From Flavobacterium sp. (GTDB taxonomy: Bacteria > Bacteroidota > Bacteroidia > Flavobacteriales > Flavobacteriaceae): a stretch of DNA of 64,000 nt. Below, in pieces: positions 1 to 9,226 of the stretch. The translations under genes were made by a program, and so were the position numbers. Each line of letters opens with the position of its first letter. Position 1 is the first letter of the stretch. The DNA is taken from the NCBI GenBank assembly GCA_016718345.1, contig JADKDN010000013.1, forward strand, positions 6,328-70,327, given 5' to 3'. The notes below the pieces were generated by a model. It ran no database searches, was not told where the DNA came from, and saw only the letters and a list, made by a program, of their open reading frames with translations.

Positions 1-161
1 GGCCTTAGAGATAATAATGCTTCTCTTAATGTTTCTCCCGAAACTCCCATCGGTTTATAGAATCCTCTATTGAACAAATGGCGCATGGTAATGTATAATT
101 TTTCAACAGCGCTTGACGATTCTTGTGCTCTAGATCGTACTATGTTTTTAATTTCTTTCAT
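1..161 (-). CDS. 5' end of a conserved protein cut by the window edge
   Basis: An ATG at 161 on the minus strand opens a frame that stays open to the window edge, about 53 residues. The product begins MKEIKNIVRSRAQESSSAVE and continues with an arginine-rich, conserved-looking segment containing YITMRHLFNRGFYKP. No signal peptide or membrane segment is visible. It resembles the start of an uncharacterised flavobacterial family (possibly DUF6909), but I cannot confirm that from the fragment. It lies upstream of the next minus-strand gene with a gap of about 40 bases the other way, so it may be separately transcribed. Confidence 0.5.
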   Translation of the reverse strand, partial: MKEIKNIVRSRAQESSSAVEKLYITMRHLFNRGFYKPMGVSGETLREALLSLR

Positions 162-203
162 TAATTTTATAATTTATAACCTGCAAATGTAAGGTTTTTA
201 TTT

Positions 204-1088
204 TTAGTTCGTAAGAATCAGATTTATTGCTGGCTCATATATCCTAATTGTTTGTTTTGAATCTGCATCTTTTTCATTTGTCTTTCTAATCCATTTTCCT
301 CCTGAAAAAGTATACAAATAGGCTCTTTCTACATAATTATAGAGCACAAATGGATAATAGATTTTTTGTGTTTGTGTTGTGTTTGAATTTACATTTTTAA
401 TCGTTTTTTCCATTTTATTGCTTTCAATAATTAACTTTTCAAACCCAACGAATATGCCTTTTTCTGGTATTTTAAGATTGAATTTTGTAACATTAAATGC
501 TGTTTTATTTACTCCTTTATTTACAGAAACAATGAAATCTTTACCTAAAAGCTCTTCAGCAGGAAATCCATTAGAATCAACATTATAAAAGTGAATCTTA
601 ATAGTTGCATTGTCTATTTTACTATCTGTAAAAATCGTTACCTGCTTTATGAATTTTGTCTTTTTATATTCGGGTAAATACGGGAAAAATTTTGTTTCAA
701 TTCTTGGCCCATTATCAAAAGCCTCTAAAATTTCGTTGTCTGTTTTTCCTATTTCAATTTGCCTAGTTTCCTTTCTTTTTAAAATGATAATTTCTTCTAG
801 TTGATACGGAATTTGTTTTAAATAAACTTCTGAAGCGTTTGTAATCTTTATTATTTTTTTATCATAACCCAAGGCAGAAAAAATCAAATTTTTACTTTTT
901 TCAGAAACATTTACAGAGAATGTTCCATCTTCTTCTGAAGTAGTTCCATTGTTTTCATTTTCTACCCAAATACTCACGAACGGAATTGATTTTCCAGTAA
1001 TGCTGTCTTTTACAACTCCTTTTATTTGAGATGAACTACTAACATATGTAAGAAACAGCACTGCTAAAACTATTTTTTCTTTCATCAT
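204..1088 (-). CDS. secreted protein with CarboxypepD_reg-like domain
   Basis: The 294-residue product starts with a signal peptide (residues 1-22, ending around SSSS). A carboxypeptidase-regulatory-like beta-sandwich follows at roughly residues 22-95, with QIKGVVKDSITGKSIPFVSI and the typical NGTTSEEDGTFSV turn. In TonB-dependent receptors this domain precedes the plug and barrel, but this protein is far too short for a barrel. The remaining 200 residues look like a second beta-rich domain. Its role is unknown; a periplasmic or surface protein is likely. The start lies 4 bases after the GH3-family stop, so the two genes probably share a transcript. Confidence 0.7.
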   Translation of the reverse strand: MMKEKIVLAVLFLTYVSSSSQIKGVVKDSITGKSIPFVSIWVENENNGTTSEEDGTFSVNVSEKSKNLIFSALGYDKKIIKITNASEVYLKQIPYQLEEIIILKRKETRQIEIGKTDNEILEAFDNGPRIETKFFPYLPEYKKTKFIKQVTIFTDSKIDNATIKIHFYNVDSNGFPAEELLGKDFIVSVNKGVNKTAFNVTKFNLKIPEKGIFVGFEKLIIESNKMEKTIKNVNSNTTQTQKIYYPFVLYNYVERAYLYTFSGGKWIRKTNEKDADSKQTIRIYEPAINLILTN

Positions 1089-1092
1089 TTCT

Positions 1093-2592
1093 CTATTCCT
1101 TCTCTAGTAAATTTACGAGGTTTCTATCGTTACTTAATCTTTGAATTTTATTTTGTCCGCCTAACTTCCCTATAGATTTCATATAATTCTGAAAACCATT
1201 TTTCTTTACTTTTGTTATCACTAATTCGCGCAACACTTTTCCAACAATCAAATCGTCGTAATAAATATTTTGTTGGCGCATTGCTTTATCTATTTTTGAT
1301 GCAAAATCTTCTAAATCTTCTGGTTCTTTCTCAAATTCAATAAACCATTCATGATACGGTAATCCTGCTTTTGGCGTAATTTGTGGGGCAACTGTAAACT
1401 CATTAATTCGTACAAAAGTTCCTTCAACCGCTTGTTGAATTGCACTTTCAACTTCTTTACTTATTACATGTTCTCCAAAAGCAGAAATATAATGCTTAAC
1501 GCGACCCGATACAATTACCCGATACGGTTGTAAAGAAGTAAACTGAACCGTGTCGCCTATATTATATCCCCACAATCCTGCATTGGTAGAAATAATCAAT
1601 ACATAATTCACTCCAAGTTCTACTTCGCCAATCGTATATCGTCTAGCGTTTGATGATGAAAATTCATCTGTTTTAATAAATTCATAAAAAATCCCGGCGT
1701 TTAAAAGCAGTAACATTCCTTTTTCTTTTTGAGAATCCTGATACGCAAAAAACCCTTCTGATGCTGGAAACAATTCTATACTATCCACTTTTCGACCAAT
1801 TAAATTTTCAAATTTTGCTCTATAGAGTTCATAATTTACCCCGCCGTAAATAAATAAATTGAAATTTTTAAAAATCTCTCCAACGGGCTTCCCTCCTTTT
1901 TGATACAACTTCTCAAAATACATTTGAACCCAAGAAGGTATTCCAGAAATTACTGTCATGTTCTCATGAAATGTTTCTTCAACAATAGTATTTACTTTAG
2001 TTTCCCAATCTTCAATACAATTAGTATCCCAACTTGGCATTCTATTTTTTTGTAAATATTTAGGCACAAAATGGGCTACAATTCCTGACAATCTACCAAA
2101 TTGAATGCCCTTCTTTTCTTCTAATTTTGGACTGCCTTGTAAAAAAATCATTTTTCCATCAACAAAATCAGCATTTCCAGTTTCGTGAATGTAAAGCAAA
2201 ATAGCATTTCTCGCAGCTTCAATGTGATAAGGCATCGATGCTTCCGTTAAGGGAATATACTTTGCTCCTGATGTGGTTCCAGAAGTTTTTGCAAAATACA
2301 ATGGTTTATCTTTCCAAAGTACATTGGGTTCTCCATTAACAACTCTATCGATGTACGACTTCAATTCTTCATAATCTCGAATAGGAACTTCTTTTGCAAA
2401 ATCTTGAAACGTTTTTATAGACTCAAAATTATGATCAATTCCAAATTGGGTTTTTCTAGCTTGATGAATTAAATCCATAAAAACTTTTTGCTGAGACTCA
2501 ACAGGATTTGTTGCCCATTTCATTGTGCTTTTGTAAATGCTCCTCGCAAATAGTTTGGCCGCAATTGCTTTTATTGACATCATCTTATTCAA
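1093..2592 (-). CDS. GH3 auxin-responsive promoter family protein
   Basis: The 499-residue product matches bacterial GH3-family proteins over the whole usual length of about 500 residues. GH3 enzymes are ANL-superfamily acyl-adenylating enzymes, and the AMP-binding motif AKTSGTTSGAKYIPLT is near residue 100. A second conserved region, NAGLWGYNIGDTVQF, lies near residue 340. Plant members conjugate amino acids to jasmonate or auxin, but the bacterial substrate is unknown. The first ATG overlaps the end of the upstream M23 gene by 8 bases. Two further in-frame ATGs (codons 4 and 5) could also serve as the start. Confidence 0.85.
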   Translation of the reverse strand: MNKMMSIKAIAAKLFARSIYKSTMKWATNPVESQQKVFMDLIHQARKTQFGIDHNFESIKTFQDFAKEVPIRDYEELKSYIDRVVNGEPNVLWKDKPLYFAKTSGTTSGAKYIPLTEASMPYHIEAARNAILLYIHETGNADFVDGKMIFLQGSPKLEEKKGIQFGRLSGIVAHFVPKYLQKNRMPSWDTNCIEDWETKVNTIVEETFHENMTVISGIPSWVQMYFEKLYQKGGKPVGEIFKNFNLFIYGGVNYELYRAKFENLIGRKVDSIELFPASEGFFAYQDSQKEKGMLLLLNAGIFYEFIKTDEFSSSNARRYTIGEVELGVNYVLIISTNAGLWGYNIGDTVQFTSLQPYRVIVSGRVKHYISAFGEHVISKEVESAIQQAVEGTFVRINEFTVAPQITPKAGLPYHEWFIEFEKEPEDLEDFASKIDKAMRQQNIYYDDLIVGKVLRELVITKVKKNGFQNYMKSIGKLGGQNKIQRLSNDRNLVNLLEKE

Positions 2593-3454
2593 ATTCTATA
2601 AATTGTGTTGGGTCTATCGGGTAACCATCTTTCCATAATTCAAAATGCAAATGAATACCGTCAGATTCTAATCCAGTTGCACCTGCTAAAGCAATGGCTT
2701 CTCCTGTTTTTACAACATCTCCTTGGGACGTTGTTAATGATGCTAAATTTTTATACACCGAAATAAACCCATTGTTATGCCTTAAAACAATTACATTGCC
2801 AGAAGAAGGGGTCCAATCGGCAAATACAATTGTTCCGTTGAGAATCGCTTTTATCGGAGTGTTTTTTGTTGCTGCTACATCAACTGCAAAATGCTTGTTT
2901 TTCGAACTGAATTTTTGCGTTACTAGTCCTTTAATTGGAGGAAAAAGAACAATGCTTTCTTTAGACTGTGCCTTTTCAAAAAGATTGTACTTGTCTTCTC
3001 TTTCAACCTCTGCTCTGAGTTGTAAATCAGCTTCTGTTGGTTGCAAATCTTCAGCTTGTGGCATTTCGTTTTTGGAAACTAAAATCGAATCTTTATTGAA
3101 TTTAGCAAACTCTAAATCTCCAGTCAAAACTTTTTTTATTGAAGCAATATAGGCTTCATTATTCTTCAAAGCAAAAGCTAATGAATCTGATTTTATAGCT
3201 AATTCGGTTGCGTCTTTTTTGAGTTTATTTGAAGCGTAGCCGGGAATAAATTCTCGTAGCGGTGTAAATGCAATGATGTAAGTTGTAAAAGTTATAATCA
3301 AAATTGCTCCTATGGTAGCAACTACAAAAACATTCATCAATGTTAGTCTTAACGAAAACATTTCTTCAAAAGTGTCTTCATTCAAAATAACCAGTCGGTT
3401 TTTTGTAAAGAGTTTTTTCTTTAATAATTGCCTTTTGAGACGCTTTTCAGACAT
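2585..3454 (-). CDS. M23-family peptidase, membrane-anchored
   Basis: The 289-residue product has a basic cytoplasmic N-terminus, one transmembrane helix at about residues 36-62, a helical linker, and a LytM/M23 domain from about residue 170. Zinc-ligand motifs are visible: KHFAVDVAA (HxxxD) and the terminal HLHFELWKDG (HxH). Such enzymes cut peptidoglycan cross-links or act as regulators of amidases in the periplasm. This one keeps both motifs and so is probably active. The gene is the first of a minus-strand set with the GH3 gene, which it overlaps by 8 bases, and a -7 element lies 18 bases upstream of its ATG. Confidence 0.87.
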   Translation of the reverse strand: MSEKRLKRQLLKKKLFTKNRLVILNEDTFEEMFSLRLTLMNVFVVATIGAILIITFTTYIIAFTPLREFIPGYASNKLKKDATELAIKSDSLAFALKNNEAYIASIKKVLTGDLEFAKFNKDSILVSKNEMPQAEDLQPTEADLQLRAEVEREDKYNLFEKAQSKESIVLFPPIKGLVTQKFSSKNKHFAVDVAATKNTPIKAILNGTIVFADWTPSSGNVIVLRHNNGFISVYKNLASLTTSQGDVVKTGEAIALAGATGLESDGIHLHFELWKDGYPIDPTQFIEFE

Positions 3455-3471
3455 GGTTTAGATTTGTTTCA

Positions 3472-3479
3472 CAAATATA
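3472..3479 (-). promoter_or_regulatory. -7 promoter element of the M23-GH3 operon
   Basis: The minus strand reads TATATTTG, a match to the Bacteroidota -7 consensus TAnnTTTG. It is 18 bases before the M23 ATG. No clear -33 TTG is seen at the standard spacing. Confidence 0.45.
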
Positions 3480-3501
3480 TAAATTTATGGTTGTTTTATG
3501 A

Positions 3502-3529
3502 TTGATATGCTTTTTTGTTGTTATCTTTG
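3502..3529 (+). promoter_or_regulatory. promoter of tatA (TTG-N17-TATCTTTG)
   Basis: A -33 TTG at 3502-3504 and a -7 element TATCTTTG at 3522-3529 are separated by 17 bases, fitting the Bacteroidota sigma factor consensus. The tatA ATG follows 21 bases downstream. Confidence 0.6.
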
Positions 3530-3550
3530 CTTCATTAAACACGAAAATTT

Positions 3551-3739
3551 ATGACTGCATTAACAATATTTTTAGGTGAAGTAGGTCCTATGCAAATTAT
3601 ACTTGTTTTGGCTATTATTTTACTTCTTTTCGGAGGTAAAAAAATTCCAGAATTGATGAAAGGTTTAGGAAGTGGTGTAAAAGAATTTAAAAACGCTGCT
3701 AAAGACGACCAACCTGCTGATAAAAAAAGACGAAACTAA
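3551..3739 (+). CDS. tatA: Sec-independent translocase subunit TatA/E
   Basis: The 62-residue protein has the TatA/TatE layout: a short periplasmic N-terminus, one transmembrane helix (about residues 13-29), the conserved hinge FGGKKIPELMKGLGSG, an amphipathic helix, and a charged tail. TatA oligomers form the pore for folded twin-arginine substrates together with TatC. No tatC is visible nearby. A separate promoter precedes it and a strong hairpin terminator follows, so it is monocistronic. Confidence 0.9.
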   Translation: MTALTIFLGEVGPMQIILVLAIILLLFGGKKIPELMKGLGSGVKEFKNAAKDDQPADKKRRN

Positions 3740-3766
3740 AGAGTAAATCTTAATTTTATCTAGATT

Positions 3767-3815
3767 AAATTCCAACTTTTAAATTCTAATAAATTTAAAA
3801 GTTGGAATTTTTTTG
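3767..3815. terminator. bidirectional rho-independent terminator between tatA and tex
   Basis: A perfect 19-bp inverted repeat (3767-3785 with 3792-3810) and a 6-base loop are followed by a T run on the plus strand and preceded by an A run. It lies between convergent genes and can end transcripts from both sides. Confidence 0.85.
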
Positions 3816-3820
3816 CCTTT

Positions 3821-5941
3821 CTAAAGTATCATGGTCAACTGAATTCGCTTTCTGTCTTCATCAACCTCAACGACTTTTACTTGAACGTGTTGATGCAATT
3901 TTACCACTTCGTTCACATCAGAAACAAAGCCTGATTTGAGCTGAGATATGTGTACCAAACCACTTTCTTTGATTCCAATGTCTACAAAACAACCAAAATT
4001 GGTAATATTGTTGACAATTCCAGGCAAAACCATTCCTGTTTTAACATCTTTTATCGTTTGTACTTTCGAATCAAACTCAAAAACTTTGGCAGATTTTCTG
4101 GGGTCTAATCCTGGTTTTTCTAATTCTTTAATAATGTCTTTTAAGCCCAGTAACCCTATTTCTGAAGTAATATATTTTTCAGGTTGAATCAATGCTGTTT
4201 TTTCTTTATTTGCAATTAAATCGTTAACAGAAATCTTTAAATCCTTAGCCATCTTTTCAACAATTTCGTAGGCCTCTGGATGGACCGCCGAATTATCCAA
4301 TGGGTTCTTAGGATTCGTAATACGAATAAAAGCAACTCCTTGCTGATAAGCTTTATCGCCTAATCGTGGTACTTTTTTCAATTGTTTTCGGTCTTCAAAA
4401 GGACCATTCTCTGAGCGATACTGTACAATATTTTCTGCCAACTTCTCTCCTATTCCGCTCACATAACTTAACAAATGTTTGCTGGCTGTATTGATGTTTA
4501 CTCCGACGGAATTTACGCAACGAATTACAGTGTTGTCTAATTCTTCCTTTAATTTAGTTTGATCCACATCGTGCTGATACTGCCCCACGCCTATTGCTTT
4601 CGGGTCAATTTTTACTAATTCGGCCAGTGGATCTGATAGTCTTCGTCCAATAGAAACTGAACCTCGAACGGTAACATCATAATTTGGAAATTCGTCTCTA
4701 GCGATTTTTGAAGCTGAATAGACTGAAGCACCTGCCTCTGAAACAATGAAAACCTGAACGGGTTTATCAAAAGCTATTTTTTTTATGAAGAATTCGGTTT
4801 CTCTGGATGCAGTACCGTTTCCAATAGAAATGGCGTCAATTTTATACGAATTGACCATGGAACGAATTTTTTTCATCGCCATTGTTTCTTCTTTTTGAGG
4901 TGCATGCGGATAAATGGTCTCATTGTACAACAAATCGCCTTTTTCGTCTAAGCAAACTACCTTACAACCGCTTCTAAATCCTGGGTCAATAGCTAAAATT
5001 CGTTTTTCTCCTAAGGGCGGAGCTAGTAACAGTTGCCCTAAATTGGTAGCGAAAACTTGAATAGAATTTGCATCAGCTTTGACTTTAGCTTCTTGTAAAG
5101 CTTCATTAGAAATTGCTGGATTCAATAATCTTTTATAACTATCTTCAATCGCCAACTGTAAATGTCGGGTTGTTTCGTTTTTCTTTTTTATAACTATTTC
5201 ATCAATAATTTCAAGAGCTTCTGCAGGCTCAACTTCAATTTTTAATTTTACAAAACCTTCATTTTCAGCGCGAAGCATGGCTAATAATCGATGTGATGGC
5301 GCTTTTGTTAAGGTTCTGACCAATCGAAATATTGATTGAATTTTTGCGCTGCTTCATCCTCTTTTTGGATTTTACAACTTTTGTGGTTATCGTAGCTTTT
5401 CGCAGGAAAAGTCTTCGTAATTGTTACGAACATAAATATTTTCATTAATCCATTCAGCAATAATGTCTCGTGCGCCTTGTAATGCTTCGTCTTCATTGAT
5501 GACATTTTTATTTAAATACCTTGAAGCAATAAAATCGATATCATCATTATTTTGAGCCATGATGATTTTGGCCAATGGTTCTAAACCATTTTCACGAGCA
5601 ACATCTGCTTTCGTTTTTTTCTTTTTCTTAAAAGGCAAATAAAAATCTTCCAATTCTTGCAAATCGAAACTTTGCTGGATTTTTTGATTCAACTCGGGAG
5701 TAAGTAACTTTTGTTCTTCTATCGATTTTAAAATAGCTTCCTTTCTTTTTACAATGGCTTCGTAGTCTTTTTGAAGTTTAGCAATTTGTTCAATTTCTAC
5801 CTCATCGAGATTGCCTGTTTTGTCTTTCCGATAACGGGAAATGAAAGGAATGGTGCAATCTTCCTGTAATAATTGAATTGTATTTTGAATGTTTATAGCT
5901 GCTGTTTGAACAGTTTTAGAAATGAATTGTATGTTGGTCAT
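3821..5941 (-). CDS. tex: Tex family RNA-binding transcription accessory protein (frame broken three times)
   Basis: Together the pieces encode about 707 residues, the normal Tex length. The order is the N-terminal Tex helical domain, a YqgF/RNase H-like domain (ILAIDPGFRSGCKVVCLD), tandem helix-hairpin-helix motifs (VSGIGEKLAENIVQYR), and a C-terminal S1 domain (GMVLPGIVNNITNFGCFVDI). Three single-base losses lie at about 5425, 5365 and 5318. Adding one base at each restores the family sequence RRLF.RKATITTKVVKSKK and DWSEPLTKAPSHRLL. These are almost certainly sequence errors. Tex binds nucleic acid and affects transcription and RNA turnover in the cytoplasm. A -7 element TATTTTTG lies at 5985-5992. 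Confidence 0.9.
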
Positions 5942-5984
5942 AGTATGAATTAACGTTAATCCTGAACGATAGAATCTTTGTAAA

Positions 5985-5992
5985 CAAAAATA
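5985..5992 (-). promoter_or_regulatory. -7 promoter element of tex
   Basis: The minus strand reads TATTTTTG, 44 bases before the tex ATG, fitting TAnnTTTG. No well-spaced TTG is visible. Confidence 0.35.
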
Positions 5993-6030
5993 GATTATTA
6001 TCTTTTACCTTGTTGTTGTGGTTATGAATC

Positions 6031-6372
6031 CTACACTATGGAAGATGAAATGAAATTGTATATTTTAAATCCTAAATCAACATATAAAAATCCAATAGGA
6101 ATATTAAGAAAAAGTAAAAAAAGTGTGGTTAATATTGGTTTTCTAAACTCCCTTTTAGTACTAAAACTAATCAGAAGTTGAATAGTATAAAATGTATTTA
6201 CAAAGAATGCGCTTACCATAAAAAAAAGTGCAAAATATATAGTTCCATGAAAAAGGGTAACGTGATAAAGTAATAAAATAATGCTTCCTATAAGAAAAGT
6301 AAAAAACGCTACTCGCTTACTTATAAAAATTTGTTCTTTACAATCTTTAGAAAAAAAATTCATATTTAACAA
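6031..6372 (-). CDS. small membrane protein of unknown function
   Basis: The product is about 110 residues with three hydrophobic segments (roughly residues 21-41, 44-70 and 80-105), so it is an inner-membrane protein. I recognise no family. The first ATG (6372) overlaps the rpiB stop by a few bases; a second ATG three codons later (6363) sits just past it. The tight overlap implies co-transcription with rpiB. Confidence 0.6.
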   Translation of the reverse strand: MLNMNFFSKDCKEQIFISKRVAFFTFLIGSIILLLYHVTLFHGTIYFALFFMVSAFFVNTFYTIQLLISFSTKREFRKPILTTLFLLFLNIPIGFLYVDLGFKIYNFISSSIV

Positions 6373-6793
6373 CTTATTTTATCCACTCTGTTTTGATGTC
6401 TTCCACCTTCAAAAGCGGTATTTAGAAAAGTTTCTACTATTTCAACTGCTTGAGGAATGGAAGTAAATCGCGCCGGAATACTTACAATATTAGCATCATT
6501 ATGTAATCGTGTTAAATAAGCAATTTCTTTGGTCCAACACAATCCAGCTCTCACTTTTGGATGTTTGTTCACCGTCATCGCAATTCCGTTTCCGCTGCCG
6601 CAAATTACAATCCCAAAATCTACTTTTCCTTCAGAAACAGCATTAGCAACTGGATGTCCAAAATCGGGATAATCTACACTATCAGTTGAGTCAGTTCCAT
6701 AATTTATGACTTCGTATCCTTTTGATTCAAGCATGGATACAATGGCTTTTTATAATCTGGTCCTGCGTGATCGTTGCCTATTGCTATTTTCAT
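6366..6793 (-). CDS. rpiB: ribose-5-phosphate isomerase B (one-base frame break)
   Basis: RpiB interconverts ribulose 5-phosphate and ribose 5-phosphate in the pentose phosphate pathway. The ATG at 6793 gives MKIAIGNDHAGPDYKK, the usual RpiB N-terminus. The frame is then lost in an A run near 6748. One added A restores AIVSMLESKGYEVINYGTDS. The rest includes VICGSGNGIAMTVNKHPKVR, the active-site region with the catalytic cysteine, and the family's C-terminal HQNRVDKI. The total length is about 143 residues, normal for the family. A TAAATTTG -7 element lies at 6822-6829. Confidence 0.92.
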
Positions 6794-6821
6794 TTCAATA
6801 CTTTTTTTGATTGTTATGTTG

Positions 6822-6829
6822 CAAATTTA
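6822..6829 (-). promoter_or_regulatory. -7 promoter element of rpiB
   Basis: The minus strand reads TAAATTTG, matching TAnnTTTG, 28 bases before the rpiB ATG. Confidence 0.4.
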
Positions 6830-7452
6830 CCAAAACTAATCTGTTTAAAGTACTTCTATTAATGAAAACTAATCAATGTACTTCAACTCCTTCATTGTGA
6901 ATTGAGTATATTTTTAATAAAACACAACTTACTATAAATCAATTATTTAATTATGTAACAACTACAAAAATTAACAATTGTTGATAGTTAAAACTAATTG
7001 CTTGATAATCAGTTAACTTTAAATTAACATAAAATGTTGATAAATTAATACAGATTTTTAGAACTATTTCTTGTTCGTATGCGATAAAATTGTAATGCAA
7101 AACCGAGATTAAAAAACCTAATTTAGTTTGCTGATTTTTTATAAAAGTTATTAGCGCTAAAAAAGAACGTTGTTAACAAAAAAGCATAGTAAACTTATTT
7201 ACAAAAACAGTAATTTTATAATTGTTAACAGTTGTTTATTTTTTTATAAAATGACTTAAAAATGAATGATTTATATTCTGAAAAAGCTGTTGATAATTCG
7301 TTATAAAAAAAGATAAATTAAAAAACACGTTTTTAAAAACAAAGTTATTGCAACTATTAACACGCTATAATAACCATTATAAATTAATTTAAAATTCAAT
7401 TTTCTTTTTGTTGTTTTTAATAGATGTTGAAAACTTTATCATTTCAAACAAT
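6830..7452. other. AT-rich gene-free stretch, weak candidate replication origin
   Basis: About 620 bases with no plausible gene on either strand and very high AT content. Two copies of TGTTGATAA (7035-7043 and 7288-7296; the reverse complement TTATCAACA is one mismatch from a DnaA box) and a near copy TGTTGATAG are present. Several GTTAACA words occur too. The stretch lies between minus-strand rpiB and plus-strand genes, the divergent arrangement expected around an origin. A parS pair lies about 19-21 kb away. This is suggestive only: no dnaA gene or strict DnaA-box cluster is seen. Confidence 0.3.
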
Positions 7453-7454
7453 AT

Positions 7455-7628
7455 TTAAATTTGTAACTTATTCAATTCCTCTAAAATCAATTGTACCGTT
7501 TCAAAATCGTTTGGATGTACTTTCAATTGAATACCTCCGTAGGCAAAACTAGCTAATGGGTCAATGGAGATTAAATTTTCATTTTGAAAAAGATGAGGAA
7601 TATTTTCATGATCAAAAATTGATTTGTT
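7455..7628 (-). pseudogene. C-terminal remnant of a small DUF2007-like protein
   Basis: An open minus-strand frame of 58 codons without a start encodes IFDHENIPHLFQNENLISID followed by PLASFAYGGIQLKVHPNDFE and ends LEELNKLQI. The pattern (a buried GGIQLKVHP strand followed by a helix) resembles the C-terminal half of DUF2007-type putative signalling proteins. A stop codon (7629-7631) cuts the upstream part and no matching N-terminus follows. It is either truncated or damaged by an indel. Confidence 0.45.
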
Positions 7629-7790
7629 TTAGGATAACTTATACTAAAGATGAAGTAGCCAAGTATAAATTCAGCATGCTGATAGTTGTTAGTAAAAATA
7701 ATCAAAAGGATTGTTAGAATGTTAAAAGGTTTAATATTTTGATTGTTAAATAATTTGCAAGTTTGTTTTAATTAATCAAATATTCAACAA

Positions 7791-9083
7791 ATGGGAAATC
7801 TTTCATATTCACTTATTAATTTTATTCAACATTTTTATAATTAATGCACAAGGAAGTTCAAATTTGATAGAGGGCAAAGGTTATTTTGATGATATTGGTA
7901 TAAATGCAAAATTTGGTGAACCAAATGTGGTATTTGTGCGGATAGTAATGGTAATTATTTATAGTCGATACTTTTAATAAAAAAATATAAGAAAAAGTTG
8001 ATAGATTAACAAATCAAGTGACTACTGTATCCAGGTTCGATGCTGGTTTTATTTAGATGGAATTGGCACTTTATCAAATAATGGAGATGCTGGAATTTGC
8101 AGGACAGATCTGATAATTGATAGCAAAACTTAGATACTGGAAATAATAAAATCAGAAAAATAGTAAGTACTGAGAACGGAAGTAAAATTGTTCAAGTTTT
8201 GGATTCAATGGGATTGGCAATAGGAAAAAATTTTCAAGTATTGCACATTTAGGGGAAATATGGTACAGATAGTAAAGTCACCTCAAGTTTATGGCAAAAT
8301 ATGGAGGAGATTGAAATAATCAAAGAAAATAGAAATTTCTTCAACAATGATGGTGGTTATATTTTGGTTCAACTAGTGGTTATTCTGATGGGATTTGGTA
8401 CGAATGCACTTTTTAATAATCCACAAGGAATTTGCTCAGAAAAAATGAAATTTATAGTTAATGGCAATTCATCCAATCACAAAATAAGAAAAATAGTTTT
8501 AGTTCAACATGGATGGTTAATATAATAGCAAGATCAACACAAGGATTTTTTGACGGATGGAGCTTTATCTCAATTTAATTTTGCTTATGATCTTTGTATA
8601 GATAACAATGATAATTTATTTGTTACGGATAACTATAATCATAAAATTAGAAAAATTAATACTAAAACCAATGAAGTTACTACTATAGCTGGTTCAAGTC
8701 TAGGATACTTAGACGGCATTGCTTCTACATCACAATTTAAATATCCTTCGAGTAGTTTTAATCAAGAAAATTTTTTTAAACTCGATCAAAGTAATTATAT
8801 CATCAAAAAAATATCAAATAATCTAAAGTATATACAATCAAGAAAATTAAGATTTAACATATTATCAAATCCTTGCACATTTTTTTAGAGGTTGAAATTG
8901 ATAAACATCATAAATCAATTAACTTCAAATTACCGACGTTTTTAGGAAAAATTATTGAAAATCAGAAATTAGAAAGTTCAATTCTCTAAAATAAATACTA
9001 GTAGTTTTCAAAATGTTGGAATTTACTTTTTAAAAATAAGTGATGAAAACAAAAAAAGTATTAGAAAGTTTATAGTCAAATAA
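7791..9083 (+). pseudogene. NHL-repeat protein with T9SS C-terminal sorting domain, frame broken many times
   Basis: Coherent peptide segments alternate between frames over 1.3 kb. They include a signal peptide-like start (IFIINAQGSS), NHL-type repeat units (GICADSNGN, FNKKI, LTNQVTTVS, DNNDNLFVTDNYNHKIRKI, LDGIGT), and the C-terminal VGIYFLKISDENKKSIRKFI. That end is typical of a type A type-IX-secretion sorting domain. The repeats would form a beta-propeller on an exported protein. At least six frame breaks plus internal stops exceed the break density of the neighbouring genes. True decay on top of sequence error is therefore likely. Confidence 0.6.
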
Positions 9084-9179
9084 TTTTTTTTTAATAATTT
9101 ATAAAAGTTTAGTCATTTGACTGATCTTAATTTATGTTTATGAATTGTTACTTTTCTAATAAAAATTTTATCTCATAAC

Positions 9180-9208
9180 TTGCATGTTCTATTTATTTCG
9201 TAATTTTC
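9180..9208 (+). promoter_or_regulatory. possible promoter of rnr
   Basis: TTG (9180-9182) and TAATTTTC (9201-9208, one mismatch to TAnnTTTG) are 18 bases apart and precede the rnr ATG by 18 bases. Confidence 0.35.
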
Positions 9209-9226
9209 AACTTTAAGAAAAGAATT

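Noticed and set aside
5318..5430. Programmed frameshifting in tex.
   Set aside because: Three shifts in about 100 bases, without slippery sites or pseudoknots, each fixed by one base, are better explained as sequence errors, and the same pattern recurs in unrelated genes.
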